64,000 nucleotides of DNA from Rhodoferax sp. (GTDB lineage: Bacteria > Pseudomonadota > Gammaproteobacteria > Burkholderiales > Burkholderiaceae_C), in NCBI GenBank assembly GCA_031291295.1, contig JARLJI010000212.1, positions 1 through 64,000 on the forward strand, given 5' to 3'. The notes under the pieces are model-generated. The model saw only the letters and a list, made by a program, of their open reading frames with translations, searched no databases and had not been told where the DNA came from. Positions 18,942 to 27,758 of the stretch are shown one piece after another (position 1 is the stretch's first letter; each line of letters starts with the position of its first letter). Made by a program: the position numbers and the translations under genes.

Positions 18942-20420
18942 TCAACGCGCCTGCCGGATCAGCGCGTATTGCGCCCAGTCACCACGGCGGAACAGCACAT
19001 TCACCGACTTGCTCTTGTCGGCCTTGGTGATGGCTGCGTCAAACTCCTTGACGTTGCCGACCGGCGTGTTGGCAACGGCCATGATCACATCGCCTTCGCG
19101 CAAGCCCGCGCGTTGCGCCGCGTCGACCGCCGCATCAACCTTCACGCCGCCCTTGAGCTTGAGCTCTTTTTTCTGATCCGCGGACAGGTCGCTGACCGAC
19201 AGGCCCAGCGACTGGGCGGCGCTGGCGGCCTTGGGTTTTTCATTGCGGGCGGTGGTCTTGACGGTCTTGTCGGGCTCGATCTCCGCGATGGTGATGCCCA
19301 AATCCCTGGAGGCACCGCGGCGGAACACCGTGAGTAGGCTGCGCGTGCCCGGTTTGGTGTTGCCTACCAGGCGCGGCAGGTCGGTCGCCTTGTCGATGGC
19401 CTTGCCATCGAAGCGCGTGATGACATCGCCCGGCTGCACGCCGGCCTTGTCGGCCGGCGAGCCGCTCTCGACGCCGCGCACCAGCGCCCCCACCGGCTTG
19501 CCCAGCCCGATCGACTCGGCCACGTCTTTCGTGACCTCATCGATCTGCACGCCGATGCGTCCGCGCGACACGCGCCCTGTGGCGCGCAACTGATCGCTCA
19601 CGCGAATGGCCTCATCCACGGGGATCGCAAACGAAATGCCCATGAAGCCACCCGAGCGCGAGTAGATCTGGCTGTTGATGCCCACCACTTCGCCGCGCAT
19701 ATTGATCAAGGGGCCGCCCGAGTTGCCCGGGTTGATGGCCACATCGGTCTGGATGAAGGGCAGGTAGTCGCCAGTGTCGCGCTGCTTGGCACTCACGATG
19801 CCCGCGGTCACGGTATTTTCGAGACCGAACGGCGAGCCGATCGCCATCACCCACTCGCCGACCTTGAGCTTGCTCACATCGCCGATTTTCACGGCCGGCA
19901 GGCCGGTGGCCTCGATCTTCACCACGGCAATATCGCTGCGCTTGTCCGCGCCAATGATCCTGGCCTTGAACTCGCGCTTGTCGGTCAGCGTCACCATGAC
20001 TTCATCGGCGCCGTCGACCACGTGCGCATTGGTCATGACGTAGCCGTCTGTGGTGAGGATGAAGCCGGAGGCAACGCCGCGCGGCTGCTCTTCTTCCGGT
20101 TGCGACCGGTTCGAGGGCGGCGCCTGGCGCGGCCCGCCGGGCAGCGGCACGCCAAAAAAGCGCCGGAAGAACTCCTGCATGTCGGCATCGGGATTGCCAC
20201 CCGCGTCGGCATCGGCCGGGGCTTTCTCTAACGTGCGAATGTTCACCACCGATGGCCCGACCTGCTCCACCAGGTCGGTGAAATCGGGCAGCGTGCGCGT
20301 TTGGGCCGCCACAGGCCCGGTCGGCGCCAGGACCGCGGTGCCGGTCGCCAACGCGAGCGCGCCGGCCAGCGCGAACGAGCCGGCCTTGACGCGCGTCTTT
20401 TTCCAATCGATCTGAAGCAT
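18942..20420 (-). CDS. mucD: MucD/DegP-type periplasmic serine protease
   Basis: An HtrA-family protease that degrades or refolds damaged envelope proteins in the periplasm and, as MucD, restrains the sigma-E response. The start at 20420 follows an AAAGG ribosome site and gives 492 residues with a signal peptide ending near VAAQT (about residue 40). The triad is His133 (TNAHVVDG), Asp163 (KRSDIAVVK) and Ser234 (PGNSGGPL), followed by two PDZ domains (about 270-370 and 400-490). A longer open frame upstream is not supported. It is the last gene of rpoE-rseA-rseB-mucD. A second HtrA gene lies at 54104. Confidence 0.95.
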   Translation of the reverse strand: MLQIDWKKTRVKAGSFALAGALALATGTAVLAPTGPVAAQTRTLPDFTDLVEQVGPSVVNIRTLEKAPADADAGGNPDADMQEFFRRFFGVPLPGGPRQAPPSNRSQPEEEQPRGVASGFILTTDGYVMTNAHVVDGADEVMVTLTDKREFKARIIGADKRSDIAVVKIEATGLPAVKIGDVSKLKVGEWVMAIGSPFGLENTVTAGIVSAKQRDTGDYLPFIQTDVAINPGNSGGPLINMRGEVVGINSQIYSRSGGFMGISFAIPVDEAIRVSDQLRATGRVSRGRIGVQIDEVTKDVAESIGLGKPVGALVRGVESGSPADKAGVQPGDVITRFDGKAIDKATDLPRLVGNTKPGTRSLLTVFRRGASRDLGITIAEIEPDKTVKTTARNEKPKAASAAQSLGLSVSDLSADQKKELKLKGGVKVDAAVDAAQRAGLREGDVIMAVANTPVGNVKEFDAAITKADKSKSVNVLFRRGDWAQYALIRQAR

Positions 20421-20469
20421 TACCGACCTTTCATAAAAACAGTAAATCGGGTTGGGGGCTAGTTGGGGT

Positions 20470-21522
20470 CTATTTTGTACGTTCAAGGCTCTGCGCGAAC
20501 GCCTTGAGCGTCTGCAGCGGCACCTCGCCCACCACCGTGATCCACCAGTCACCCGTCGGGCCACTCAAATGCCGCGTCAGCATCTGGGTCGCGCCCATGA
20601 CCAGGTGAGCTTCCCGCGTGTGACGACTGGGGTCATAGGCCTCGACAAAGAGGGAAACCGACGCCAGCCCATCCGAAAAAACCCACTGCAAGGTGTTGTC
20701 GGCGGCGCCAATGGCGCCGCCATCCGCGGCCATTGGCCGCTTGTAGCAACTCATCGGCTTGAATCCGGCCACCGGGTTTTTGAGGGACCAGCCCTCGGCC
20801 GCGGCGGTGGTCTTGACCAGCTCGGTGGTGACAACCTTGTAGCCCGCGGTGTCGCCCATCATGTGGACCAGGGTGCCCATCTTGACCGGGGCATCAATTT
20901 GCAGGTCGGAAAATGCGGCCTGTTCGAGCACCCGGCCATCGGTGTCGAGCGTTTGCAGCTTGACCACCAGGCCGGACTTTTTTTCGCTCCAGATGCGATA
21001 GCCATAGCGCAGCTTGTCTTTCGGTTTGAGCTGCACCACGCTGGCGTCGAAACCGGCCACGCGGTCACTGCCGACCTGCCGCGCGGCATAAAACTCGTCG
21101 ATGGCCGAGTCGCTGGACTTGAGCAGATTGGGAAACAGGCCGAGCGACTCGCGCCGCTCGGTCCGGGCGACCTGCGTCTGCGGAAAAAACGTGATGACCT
21201 GGTCGTTGTGCCGGAAGGTGGAGCGCGGCACGCCGGTCAAAGCCTCGACGCGCTCCATCTGCTGATCGCCTTCGCACACGTGCCAGATGCGTGCGCTGGA
21301 CAGGTTGCCCGATGCGGACGACACCACAAACGTGCCGGTGTAGGCGCGCTTGCGCGAAGCGTCGTGCATGCGCATGAGCCACTCGCCCACGCCGCGATCG
21401 GCCGACTTGGCATCAGCCTGAACCGGGGGCGCAGCGACCGGAGGCGTCTGCGCAGCTACTAAATTCATAGCTGCCGGTGCAAACAGCACAAGGGCATAAC
21501 GCCAAAAAGGCTTGAAATTCAT
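20470..21522 (-). CDS. rseB: sigma-E regulatory protein MucB/RseB
   Basis: RseB is a periplasmic lipid-sensing protein that binds the anti-sigma factor RseA and shields it from proteolysis. The 350-residue protein has the RseB fold markers: a two-domain lolA-like layout, YTGTFVVSSASGNLSSARI, and the C-terminal domain with GAIGAADNTLQWVFSDGLASV. The signal peptide (MNFKPFWRYALVLFAPAA...VAAQ) is unusual: bases 21455-21519 that encode it are a reverse copy of the GCTA...TAGC repeat. The gene lies 32 nt after rseA and 49 nt before mucD. Confidence 0.93.
   Translation of the reverse strand: MNFKPFWRYALVLFAPAAMNLVAAQTPPVAAPPVQADAKSADRGVGEWLMRMHDASRKRAYTGTFVVSSASGNLSSARIWHVCEGDQQMERVEALTGVPRSTFRHNDQVITFFPQTQVARTERRESLGLFPNLLKSSDSAIDEFYAARQVGSDRVAGFDASVVQLKPKDKLRYGYRIWSEKKSGLVVKLQTLDTDGRVLEQAAFSDLQIDAPVKMGTLVHMMGDTAGYKVVTTELVKTTAAAEGWSLKNPVAGFKPMSCYKRPMAADGGAIGAADNTLQWVFSDGLASVSLFVEAYDPSRHTREAHLVMGATQMLTRHLSGPTGDWWITVVGEVPLQTLKAFAQSLERTK
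21455..21519 (+). repeat. GCTA...TAGC repeat, copy encoding the RseB signal peptide
   Basis: The core is GCTACTAAATTCATAGC (21455-21471), with the tail TGCCGGTGCAAAC...CACAAGGGCATAACGCCAAAAAGG on the plus strand. The gene reads it in reverse: the core gives Ala-Met-Asn-Leu-Val-Ala, residues 18-23, just before the expected signal peptidase site, and the tail encodes the hydrophobic stretch. Confidence 0.75.
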
Positions 21523-21554
21523 GACGACAGCTTTCTCACACAGGCCCCGCGCCC

Positions 21555-22196
21555 CTAACGGGCCTGCCCCTCAAAAGTGGCATTGCGCAGAAATCCGGCC
21601 GGCATCTGCAGCGCCGAGGTCCCGCCAAACTGCTCATGGGCCGCCACGAAGGCATCCAGGCGCGGGTCGCGGATCATGACGGGCGGCTCGCTGTCGGCAA
21701 CAGTCACGGCGGGTTGCACCGCCTGCGGCTGCACGGGCATCACCGCCTGGGCCAGCTGGGGCGGGCTGGACGCCTGGCCCGATCCGGCGAGCCCGTTCCA
21801 GCTGATGGCCGCCACGGCGGCCAGCGACGCAAAACCAGCGACCAGTTTCCAGCGGAAGCTGGCTTCGTTGGCCGCCCTTTTTTTTGCGCTATTTTGGTCA
21901 CTGGACCTTGTGGAATATGCGCTGGCCGCTACCGAATCCATTGCACTCATGGACGGCACCTGGATTTGCTCCTGCTGCAGGCGGGTCTTCAGGCGCGCGA
22001 TGAAGGCGACGTCCTGGCGGCACGCGGCCAGCTCGCCGGAGCGCAACACATCACCGACCACGTGGTAGGCGTGCCAGGTGGCGAGCGCCTGCGCGTCCGC
22101 GGTGACGGATTCCACCGCGCGGGCGAATTCTTCGCCATGCAACTGTCCATCCGCCAGGGCGGAAATCACTTCGTGTTTGTTCACCATGTCATTCAT
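21555..22196 (-). CDS. rseA: sigma-E anti-sigma factor RseA/MucA
   Basis: RseA is a single-pass inner-membrane anti-sigma factor that holds RpoE until regulated proteolysis releases it. The start at 22196 has AGGTGA seven bases upstream and gives 213 residues. An N-terminal anti-sigma domain (HEVISALADGQLHGEEFARA, then WHAYHVVGDVLRSGE) matches MucA/RseA_N. One membrane segment follows near 113-130 (LVAGFASLAAVAAISW), then a Pro/Gln-rich periplasmic part with a conserved DPRLDAFVAAHEQFGG tail. The linker MDSVAASAYSTRSSDQNSAK before the membrane segment is encoded by a repeat copy. Confidence 0.92.
   Translation of the reverse strand: MNDMVNKHEVISALADGQLHGEEFARAVESVTADAQALATWHAYHVVGDVLRSGELAACRQDVAFIARLKTRLQQEQIQVPSMSAMDSVAASAYSTRSSDQNSAKKRAANEASFRWKLVAGFASLAAVAAISWNGLAGSGQASSPPQLAQAVMPVQPQAVQPAVTVADSEPPVMIRDPRLDAFVAAHEQFGGTSALQMPAGFLRNATFEGQAR
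21890..21944 (-). repeat. GCTA...TAGC repeat, copy inside rseA
   Basis: On the minus strand the core is GCAATGGATTCGGTAGC (21944-21928, one mismatch in the left arm). The tail is GGCCAGCGCATATTCCACAAGG followed by a CCAAAAT end, similar to the other copies. The core is translated as Ala-Met-Asp-Ser-Val-Ala in the linker between the anti-sigma domain and the membrane segment. Confidence 0.6.
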
Positions 22197-22238
22197 GTTC
22201 GTCACCTGCCAGCCTGTCACCATCCACCATGAAAGGAA

Positions 22239-22901
22239 TCACCATCGCTTGCCCGTCTGGTTTTCCAGCAGAGGCCGGACCTTGGCCGATATCGCCTCGC
22301 GGGCCCGGAAAATGCGCGAGCGCACGGTGCCTATCGGGCAATTCATTGCGTCAGCAATCTCTTCGTAACTCAACCCTTCGATCTCGCGCAGCGTCACGGC
22401 CTGGCGCAGATCCTCGGGCAACGCCTGCATGGCGGCGTTCACAACGGCTGCAATCTCCTTGGCAGCCAGTACGGTTTCGGGCGTCTCTTGTGTGGTTAGT
22501 TCGTGCCCGGCCTGGGAAGTTTCATCGTCCTCGTCGGGCGCCCTGAAGGCGTTCTCGGAGATCACCGGGTTGCGCTTCATGTCGAGCAACGACTTTTTGG
22601 CGGTGTTGACCGCGATGCGGTACAGCCAGGTGTAGAACTGGGCGTCACCCCGAAACTGGTGCAGGGCACGATAGGCCCGGATGAAGGTTTCCTGCGCAAT
22701 GTCCTCCACCAGGTCGACGTCGCGCACCATGCGGCCGATCAGACGCTCGATGCGGCGCTGGTACTTGATCACCAGCAGCTCGAACGCCCGCTGGTCCCCG
22801 GCCACGGTGCGCTCGACCAGCAGCAGATCGCTGTCGACGGGCGCAGGCGCCGCGGCGGGCACGGTCGGCGGGGAGGTGGGGGGGGGAATCTTGGCGCTCA
22901 T
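22239..22901 (-). CDS. rpoE: RNA polymerase sigma factor RpoE (AlgU)
   Basis: The extracytoplasmic-function sigma factor of the envelope stress response. Region 2 is clear (VIKYQRRIERLIGRMVRD, DLVEDIAQETFIRAYRAL, then TWLYRIAVNTAKKSL), and region 4 has LPEDLRQAVTLREIEGLSYE with GTVRSRIFRARE. At 220 residues it is about 25 longer than E. coli RpoE, owing to a Pro/Ala-rich N-terminal tail (residues 1-22) that is probably unstructured. The rseA start is 42 nt downstream, giving the standard rpoE-rseA-rseB-mucD operon. Confidence 0.96.
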   Translation of the reverse strand: MSAKIPPPTSPPTVPAAAPAPVDSDLLLVERTVAGDQRAFELLVIKYQRRIERLIGRMVRDVDLVEDIAQETFIRAYRALHQFRGDAQFYTWLYRIAVNTAKKSLLDMKRNPVISENAFRAPDEDDETSQAGHELTTQETPETVLAAKEIAAVVNAAMQALPEDLRQAVTLREIEGLSYEEIADAMNCPIGTVRSRIFRAREAISAKVRPLLENQTGKRW

Positions 22902-22913
22902 CGGTTCACGGCC

Positions 22914-23375
22914 TCAGCCGGGCAACGGCGCACGCGCCTCGTCGGCCGCGGCTCTGGCGCGCGAATATACCGCACGGCGCAGATCGTCCCAGCGCGCTGG
23001 CTGACGGCGCTGCTCCAGCCACAGCCAGCGCCGCCCACGCCCAGCGTGCAGTCGCACCAGCAGGCACTGCTGCAAATCCAGATGCACCGTCAGGAGTCCC
23101 GCGACCTGTGCTGCAGTCGTCCTTCGCGCAGTCCACAACCAGCCCGCGCCATCCCATTGCAGTTCGCCGATGGGCGATGCCAGCCAGCCCGCCAGCGCCA
23201 CGCCGGCGCCTGCCAGCACGCAGGCCACGGCCAGCCACTGGCGCCAACCCACGCGATCGACCTCGGCACACCAGAGCCCTGTGAGGAGCGCACCCCCCAG
23301 CCAGGCCAGGCCCAGGGCCAGGCCCCAGACGCGCGAACGCCCCACCGGATAAGTAACCGATGGGGCGCTGTGCAT
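22914..23375 (-). CDS. small membrane protein between fabF and rpoE (possibly YgfX-like)
   Basis: A 153-residue protein with two adjacent hydrophobic helices (about 14-34 SRVWGLALGLAWLGGALLTG and 44-65 WLAVACVLAGAGVALAGWLA), followed by a soluble basic domain with WDGAGWLW and RRWLWLEQRRQPARWDDLRR. The two-helix hairpin followed by a small beta domain with a WxxLRRxVY end resembles the YgfX/CptA family found with SdhE, but I cannot confirm membership from sequence alone. It sits 12 nt before rpoE, so it is probably cotranscribed with it and placed to affect the envelope stress operon. No catalytic motif is seen. Confidence 0.6.
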   Translation of the reverse strand: MHSAPSVTYPVGRSRVWGLALGLAWLGGALLTGLWCAEVDRVGWRQWLAVACVLAGAGVALAGWLASPIGELQWDGAGWLWTARRTTAAQVAGLLTVHLDLQQCLLVRLHAGRGRRWLWLEQRRQPARWDDLRRAVYSRARAAADEARAPLPG

Positions 23376-23413
23376 GCTCAGGTGGTTCTGGAGAATTCAG
23401 AGGTGCTTGAACG

Positions 23414-24661
23414 TCAGGGGGCGCGTTTGAAAACGAGCGTCCCGTTCGTGCCGCCAAAGCCGAAATTGTTCTTCACGGCCACGTCGATCCTCATGTCCCG
23501 CGCCGTGTTGGCGCAGAAGTCCAGGTCACATTCGGGGTCCTGGTTGAAGATATTCGTGGTCGGCGGGCTTATTTGATGGTGCAGGGCGAGCACGGTGAAC
23601 ACGCTCTCGATCCCGCCGGCGCCGCCCAGCAGATGGCCGGTCATGGACTTGGTGGAGTTGACCACCATTTTCTTCGCATGGTCTCCGAGCGCGGCCTTGA
23701 TGGCGTTGCACTCGTTGATATCGCCCAGCGGCGTGGAAGTGCCATGCGCATTCAGGTAATCCACCTGGTCGGCGTTGACCCCTGCGTTGCGCAGCGCGCT
23801 GAGCATGGCGCGGCGCGGGCCGTCCATGTTGGGCGCCGTCATGTGGCTGGCGTCGGCGCTCATGCCGAAGCCCACCAGTTCGGCGTAGATTTTGGCGCCG
23901 CGCGCCTTGGCATGCTCGTATTCCTCGAGCACCAGCATGCCCGCGCCCTCGCCCAGCACAAAGCCATCGCGGTCCTTGTCCCAAGGGCGGGATGCGGTTT
24001 TGGGGTCGTCGTTGCGGGTGGACAGCGCCCGCATGGCGGCAAACCCGCCCACGCCGAGCGGTGAGATGGTGGCTTCCGAGCCGCCCGCCACGATGACGTC
24101 GGCGTCGCCGTACTCGATCATGCGGCCGGCCTCGCCAATGCAGTGCAGGCCCGTGGTGCAGGCCGTGGCAATGGCGATGTTGGGCCCCTTGAAGCCAAAG
24201 CGTATCGACACATGGCCCGCCACCATATTGACGATGGACGCCGGCACAAAGAACGGGGTGATGCGGCGTGGGCCGCGGTTGGTCAGTTCGGTGTGGGTAT
24301 TCTCGATCATCGGCAGGCCGCCGATGCCCGAGCCGATCACGCAGCCGATGCGCGTCGCCAGCTCTTCGCTCAGGGCGCCTCCGGTCGGCAAGCCCGCATC
24401 TGCCACGGCCTGAGCCGCAGCCGCAATCCCGAAATGGATGAAAGCGTCCATCCCGCGCGCATCCTTGACGCTGAGATAAGACTCCAGATCAAGCCCTTTG
24501 ACCTCGCCCGCAATCTTGCAGGCGAAGTTCGACGTGTCGAACTTCGTGATGAGGTCGATGCCGGACTGTCCGGCGAGCAGGTTGGCCCAGGCCTCGACCA
24601 CCGTGTTGCCCACGGGGCTGATGCAACCCAGGCCGGTCACGACGACGCGGCGACGGCTCAT
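23414..24661 (-). CDS. fabF: beta-ketoacyl-ACP synthase II
   Basis: FabF elongates acyl-ACP by condensation with malonyl-ACP in type II fatty acid synthesis. The 415-residue protein begins [19 protein letters not shown]. The nucleophile is Cys168 in [12 protein letters not shown], the two His are in [11 protein letters not shown] and [13 protein letters not shown], and the C-terminal [16 protein letters not shown] is typical. It follows acpP by about 20 nt, in the standard fabH-fabD-fabG-acpP-fabF cluster. Confidence 0.98.
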   Translation of the reverse strand: MSRRRVVVTGLGCISPVGNTVVEAWANLLAGQSGIDLITKFDTSNFACKIAGEVKGLDLESYLSVKDARGMDAFIHFGIAAAAQAVADAGLPTGGALSEELATRIGCVIGSGIGGLPMIENTHTELTNRGPRRITPFFVPASIVNMVAGHVSIRFGFKGPNIAIATACTTGLHCIGEAGRMIEYGDADVIVAGGSEATISPLGVGGFAAMRALSTRNDDPKTASRPWDKDRDGFVLGEGAGMLVLEEYEHAKARGAKIYAELVGFGMSADASHMTAPNMDGPRRAMLSALRNAGVNADQVDYLNAHGTSTPLGDINECNAIKAALGDHAKKMVVNSTKSMTGHLLGGAGGIESVFTVLALHHQISPPTTNIFNQDPECDLDFCANTARDMRIDVAVKNNFGFGGTNGTLVFKRAP

Positions 24662-24681
24662 GCGCTTGAATCCTGAAGAAG

Positions 24682-24930
<249 letters not shown>

Positions 24931-25025
24931 TTAGGGTTGTAAATGAATCCGTGATTCTAGCCGGGCCAGAGCGAATTCCCTGACCTGACTGCCGAACGGA
25001 TGAATCGGCTGATGTTGCTGCTATT

Positions 25026-25775
25026 TCAGCTCATGTACATGCCGCCGTTGACGTGCAGTTCCTGCCCCGTCACATAGGCAGCTTGCGGCGACGCGAGATA
25101 GGCCACGGCATGCGCGATGTCCGACGGCTTGCCCAGGTGGCCCAGCGGAATCTGGCCGAGCAGCGCCTGGTGCTGTTCGGGCGGCAGGCTGGCCGTCATG
25201 TCGGTCTCGATAAAGCCGGGCGCCACGCAGTTCACGGTGATGTTGCGGCTGCCGAGTTCGCGCGCCAGCGCGCGCGTCATGCCGGCGACACCGGCCTTGG
25301 CGGCCGCGTAGTTGGCCTGGCCCGGGTTGCCCGAGGCGCCCACCACGCTGGTGATACTGATGATGCGGCCATAGCGCTGCTTCATCATGGTGCGCATCAC
25401 GGCGCGGCTCATGCGAAACACCGCCTTCAGGTTGGTGTCGAGCACGGCGTCCCAGTCTTCATCCTTCATGCGCATGGCGAGCATGTCGCGCGTGATGCCG
25501 GCGTTGTTCACCAGCACCTGCAGGCCGCCGTGCTCCTTCACGATCGCGTCAATCAGCGCCTCGGCGGCCGCCGCGTCGTTGACATTGAGGTTTTTGCCGG
25601 CGCAGCCGGGAAATGCCGCCAGCGCCTGGCCAATCTTGGCGGCACCGACGTCGGTAGTGGCGGTGCCGATGACTTTCAGGCCCCGCTGCGCCAGCTCCAG
25701 CGCAATCGCGGCGCCAATGCCGCGCGAGGCCCCCGTGACCAGGGCCACCTGGCCTTCGAATGGAACAGCGCTCAT
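25026..25775 (-). CDS. fabG: 3-oxoacyl-ACP reductase
   Basis: An NADPH-dependent short-chain dehydrogenase that reduces 3-oxoacyl-ACP. The start at 25775 gives 249 residues (MSAVPFEGQVALVTGASRGI); a longer open frame reaches into fabD but lacks similarity. The cofactor motif is TGASRGIG, the active site has Ser in SITSVVG and YAAAKAG with Tyr and Lys, and the C-terminus is VTGQELHVNGGMYMS as in FabG. The start overlaps the fabD stop (ATGA). Confidence 0.97.
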   Translation of the reverse strand: MSAVPFEGQVALVTGASRGIGAAIALELAQRGLKVIGTATTDVGAAKIGQALAAFPGCAGKNLNVNDAAAAEALIDAIVKEHGGLQVLVNNAGITRDMLAMRMKDEDWDAVLDTNLKAVFRMSRAVMRTMMKQRYGRIISITSVVGASGNPGQANYAAAKAGVAGMTRALARELGSRNITVNCVAPGFIETDMTASLPPEQHQALLGQIPLGHLGKPSDIAHAVAYLASPQAAYVTGQELHVNGGMYMS

Positions 25776-26722
25776 TGCAGAACCCCCTTTACTTCGGCCA
25801 GCGTGGCCGGGTCGAACAGGGCCAGGCCCGTGAGTTCGGCGTCGATACGCCGCACCAGCCCGGCCAGCACCTTGCCGGGTCCGCACTCGAGCAGCGTCGT
25901 CACGCCGCGCGCCTTGATGGCGGCCACGCACTCGACCCAGCGCACCGGGCCGAAGGCCTGGCGCACCAGCGCGTCGCGGATGCGGTCGGCATCGACCTCG
26001 ACCGCCACGTCGATGTTGTTGAGCACCGGGATTTGCGGCGCAGCCAGCACCGTCGTGGCCAATGCGGCCTTGAGCTTTTCGGCGGCCGGCTTCATCAGGC
26101 TGGAATGGAACGGGGCCGACACCGGCAGCGGCAAGGCGCGCTTGGCACCGGCCGCCTTCAAAACTTCGCAGGCCTTGTCCACCGCGGCCTTGCTGCCGGC
26201 GATCACGGTCTGCGCCGGATCATTGAAATTCACCGCTTCCACAACTTCGGCAGAGTTTGGGCCGAAAGACCGCGTCACTTCAGCGCATCCCGCGATCACT
26301 TTCGAAGCATCGAGACCCAGAATCGCCGCCATCGCACCGACGCCCACCGGCACCGCATCCTGCATGGCCTGCGCGCGCAGGCGCACCAGCGGCGCCGCCT
26401 GCGCCAGGGTCAGCACGCCGGCGGCGACCAGCGCCGAATACTCGCCCAGCGAGTGGCCTGCAACCACGGCCGGGGCCGCGCCGGTCTCGGCCATCCAGGC
26501 ACGGTACGCGGCGACGCCGGCGACCAGCATCACGGGCTGGGTGTTGGTGGTCAGGGCGAGGGCTTCTTTCGGGCCTTCCTGGATCAGCCGGGCCATGTCT
26601 TCATGCAGCGCGTCGGACGCTTCCTGGAGCGTTTGCGCGACCACCGGATGGTCGCCCCACGCACCCAGCATGCCCACCGACTGCGAACCCTGACCGGGAA
26701 AGACAATTGCAAAAGATTTCAT
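25772..26722 (-). CDS. fabD: malonyl-CoA:ACP transacylase
   Basis: FabD loads malonyl groups from CoA onto ACP. The 316-residue protein has GQGSQSVGM near the N-terminus, the nucleophile Ser91 in AGHSLGEYSALVAAG, and the catalytic His in VSAPFHSSLM. Arg in the LRAQAMQ segment binds the malonyl carboxylate. It lies about 50 nt downstream of fabH; the gap carries the tail of a GCTA...TAGC repeat. Confidence 0.97.
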   Translation of the reverse strand: MKSFAIVFPGQGSQSVGMLGAWGDHPVVAQTLQEASDALHEDMARLIQEGPKEALALTTNTQPVMLVAGVAAYRAWMAETGAAPAVVAGHSLGEYSALVAAGVLTLAQAAPLVRLRAQAMQDAVPVGVGAMAAILGLDASKVIAGCAEVTRSFGPNSAEVVEAVNFNDPAQTVIAGSKAAVDKACEVLKAAGAKRALPLPVSAPFHSSLMKPAAEKLKAALATTVLAAPQIPVLNNIDVAVEVDADRIRDALVRQAFGPVRWVECVAAIKARGVTTLLECGPGKVLAGLVRRIDAELTGLALFDPATLAEVKGVLQ

Positions 26723-26730
26723 GAATTTAT

Positions 26731-26790
26731 TGAATCAAAACAGGCACAAACCCTTAAACAGGCTGCGCTTGTAGCTACAACTCTAATAGC
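26731..26790 (-). repeat. GCTA...TAGC repeat, copy spanning the fabH stop codon
   Basis: On the minus strand the core is GCTATTAGAGTTGTAGC (26790-26774). The tail is TACAAGCGCAGCC...AAGGGTTTGTGCCTGTTTTGATTC, running to about 26731. The last residues of FabH (Val-Leu-Leu-Glu-Leu) and its TAG stop are inside the core; the rest fills the fabH-fabD gap. Confidence 0.7.
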
Positions 26791-27752
26791 ACCGAACCCC
26801 AGGTGAAGCCGCCGCCAACGCCTTCGAGCAAGAGCGTCTCGCCCTTTTTGACCTTGCCGCTGCGCACCGCCGAATCGAGCGCCAGCGGAATCGAGGCGGC
26901 CGATGTATTGCCGTGCTCGTCCACCGTGACGATGACCTTGTCCATCGACATCTTCAGCTTGCGCGCCGTGCTTTGCATGATTCGGATGTTGGCCTGGTGC
27001 GGAACCAGCCAGTCGATATCGGCCTCGGTTTTGCCGGCCTTGGCCAGAACGGCGCGGGCCGACTGGTCGAGCACGCCCACCGCCAGCTTGAACACGGCCT
27101 GGCCATCCATCGTGAGCAGCGGATGGCCCAGCACCTGGCCACCCGAGACGCTGCCGGGCACGCACAAAATGCCGACGTGCTTGCCGTCGGCATGCAAGTC
27201 GGTGGCCAAAATCCCGGGTGTGTCGGACGCTTCAAGCACCACAGCGCCGGCGCCGTCGCCGAACAGCACACAGGTGGTGCGGTCGTTGAAGTCGAGGATG
27301 CGCGAAAACACTTCGGCACCGATCACCAGCGCGCGGCTCGCGGTGCCGTTCTGCATCATGGCATCGGCCACACTCAAGGCATACACAAAACCGCTGCACA
27401 CGGCCTGCAGGTCGAACGCGGGGCAGCCCGCAATGCCCAGCTTGTGCTGGAGAATGCAGGCGCTGGACGGGAACACCATGTCGGGCGTGGAGGTGGCCAC
27501 GATGATCAGGTCGATGTCCTGGGCTTCGACGCCTGCCGCCTGCAGGGCATTTTTGGCGGCTTCGAGCGCCAGGTCGCTGCAGGTCACGCCGGGCGCACAA
27601 AAATGCCGGGCCCGGATACCGGTGCGCTCGACAATCCATTGGTCCGAGGTTTCAATGCCCTTAGCGGCCAGTTCGGCCACCAGGTCGGCATTGCTGAGCC
27701 GGCGCGGAGGCAGATAGCTGCCGGTGCCCGTGATGCGGGAATATCGTTTCAT
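26775..27752 (-). CDS. fabH: beta-ketoacyl-ACP synthase III
   Basis: FabH starts fatty acid synthesis by condensing acetyl-CoA with malonyl-ACP. The 325-residue protein has the nucleophile Cys119 in [13 protein letters not shown], His in [10 protein letters not shown] and Asn in [14 protein letters not shown]. The C-terminus TWGSVLLEL is close to the family end, yet its stop codon and last five codons lie in the core of a dispersed repeat, implying repeat insertion at the exact 3' end. It is 6 nt downstream of plsX. Confidence 0.97.
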   Translation of the reverse strand: MKRYSRITGTGSYLPPRRLSNADLVAELAAKGIETSDQWIVERTGIRARHFCAPGVTCSDLALEAAKNALQAAGVEAQDIDLIIVATSTPDMVFPSSACILQHKLGIAGCPAFDLQAVCSGFVYALSVADAMMQNGTASRALVIGAEVFSRILDFNDRTTCVLFGDGAGAVVLEASDTPGILATDLHADGKHVGILCVPGSVSGGQVLGHPLLTMDGQAVFKLAVGVLDQSARAVLAKAGKTEADIDWLVPHQANIRIMQSTARKLKMSMDKVIVTVDEHGNTSAASIPLALDSAVRSGKVKKGETLLLEGVGGGFTWGSVLLEL

Positions 27753-27758
27753 TGAACT

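Noticed and set aside
25053..26693. Plus-strand frame of 546 codons opposite fabG and fabD
   Set aside because: Antisense of two well-conserved genes, no family resemblance, spans their junction without any intergenic logic.
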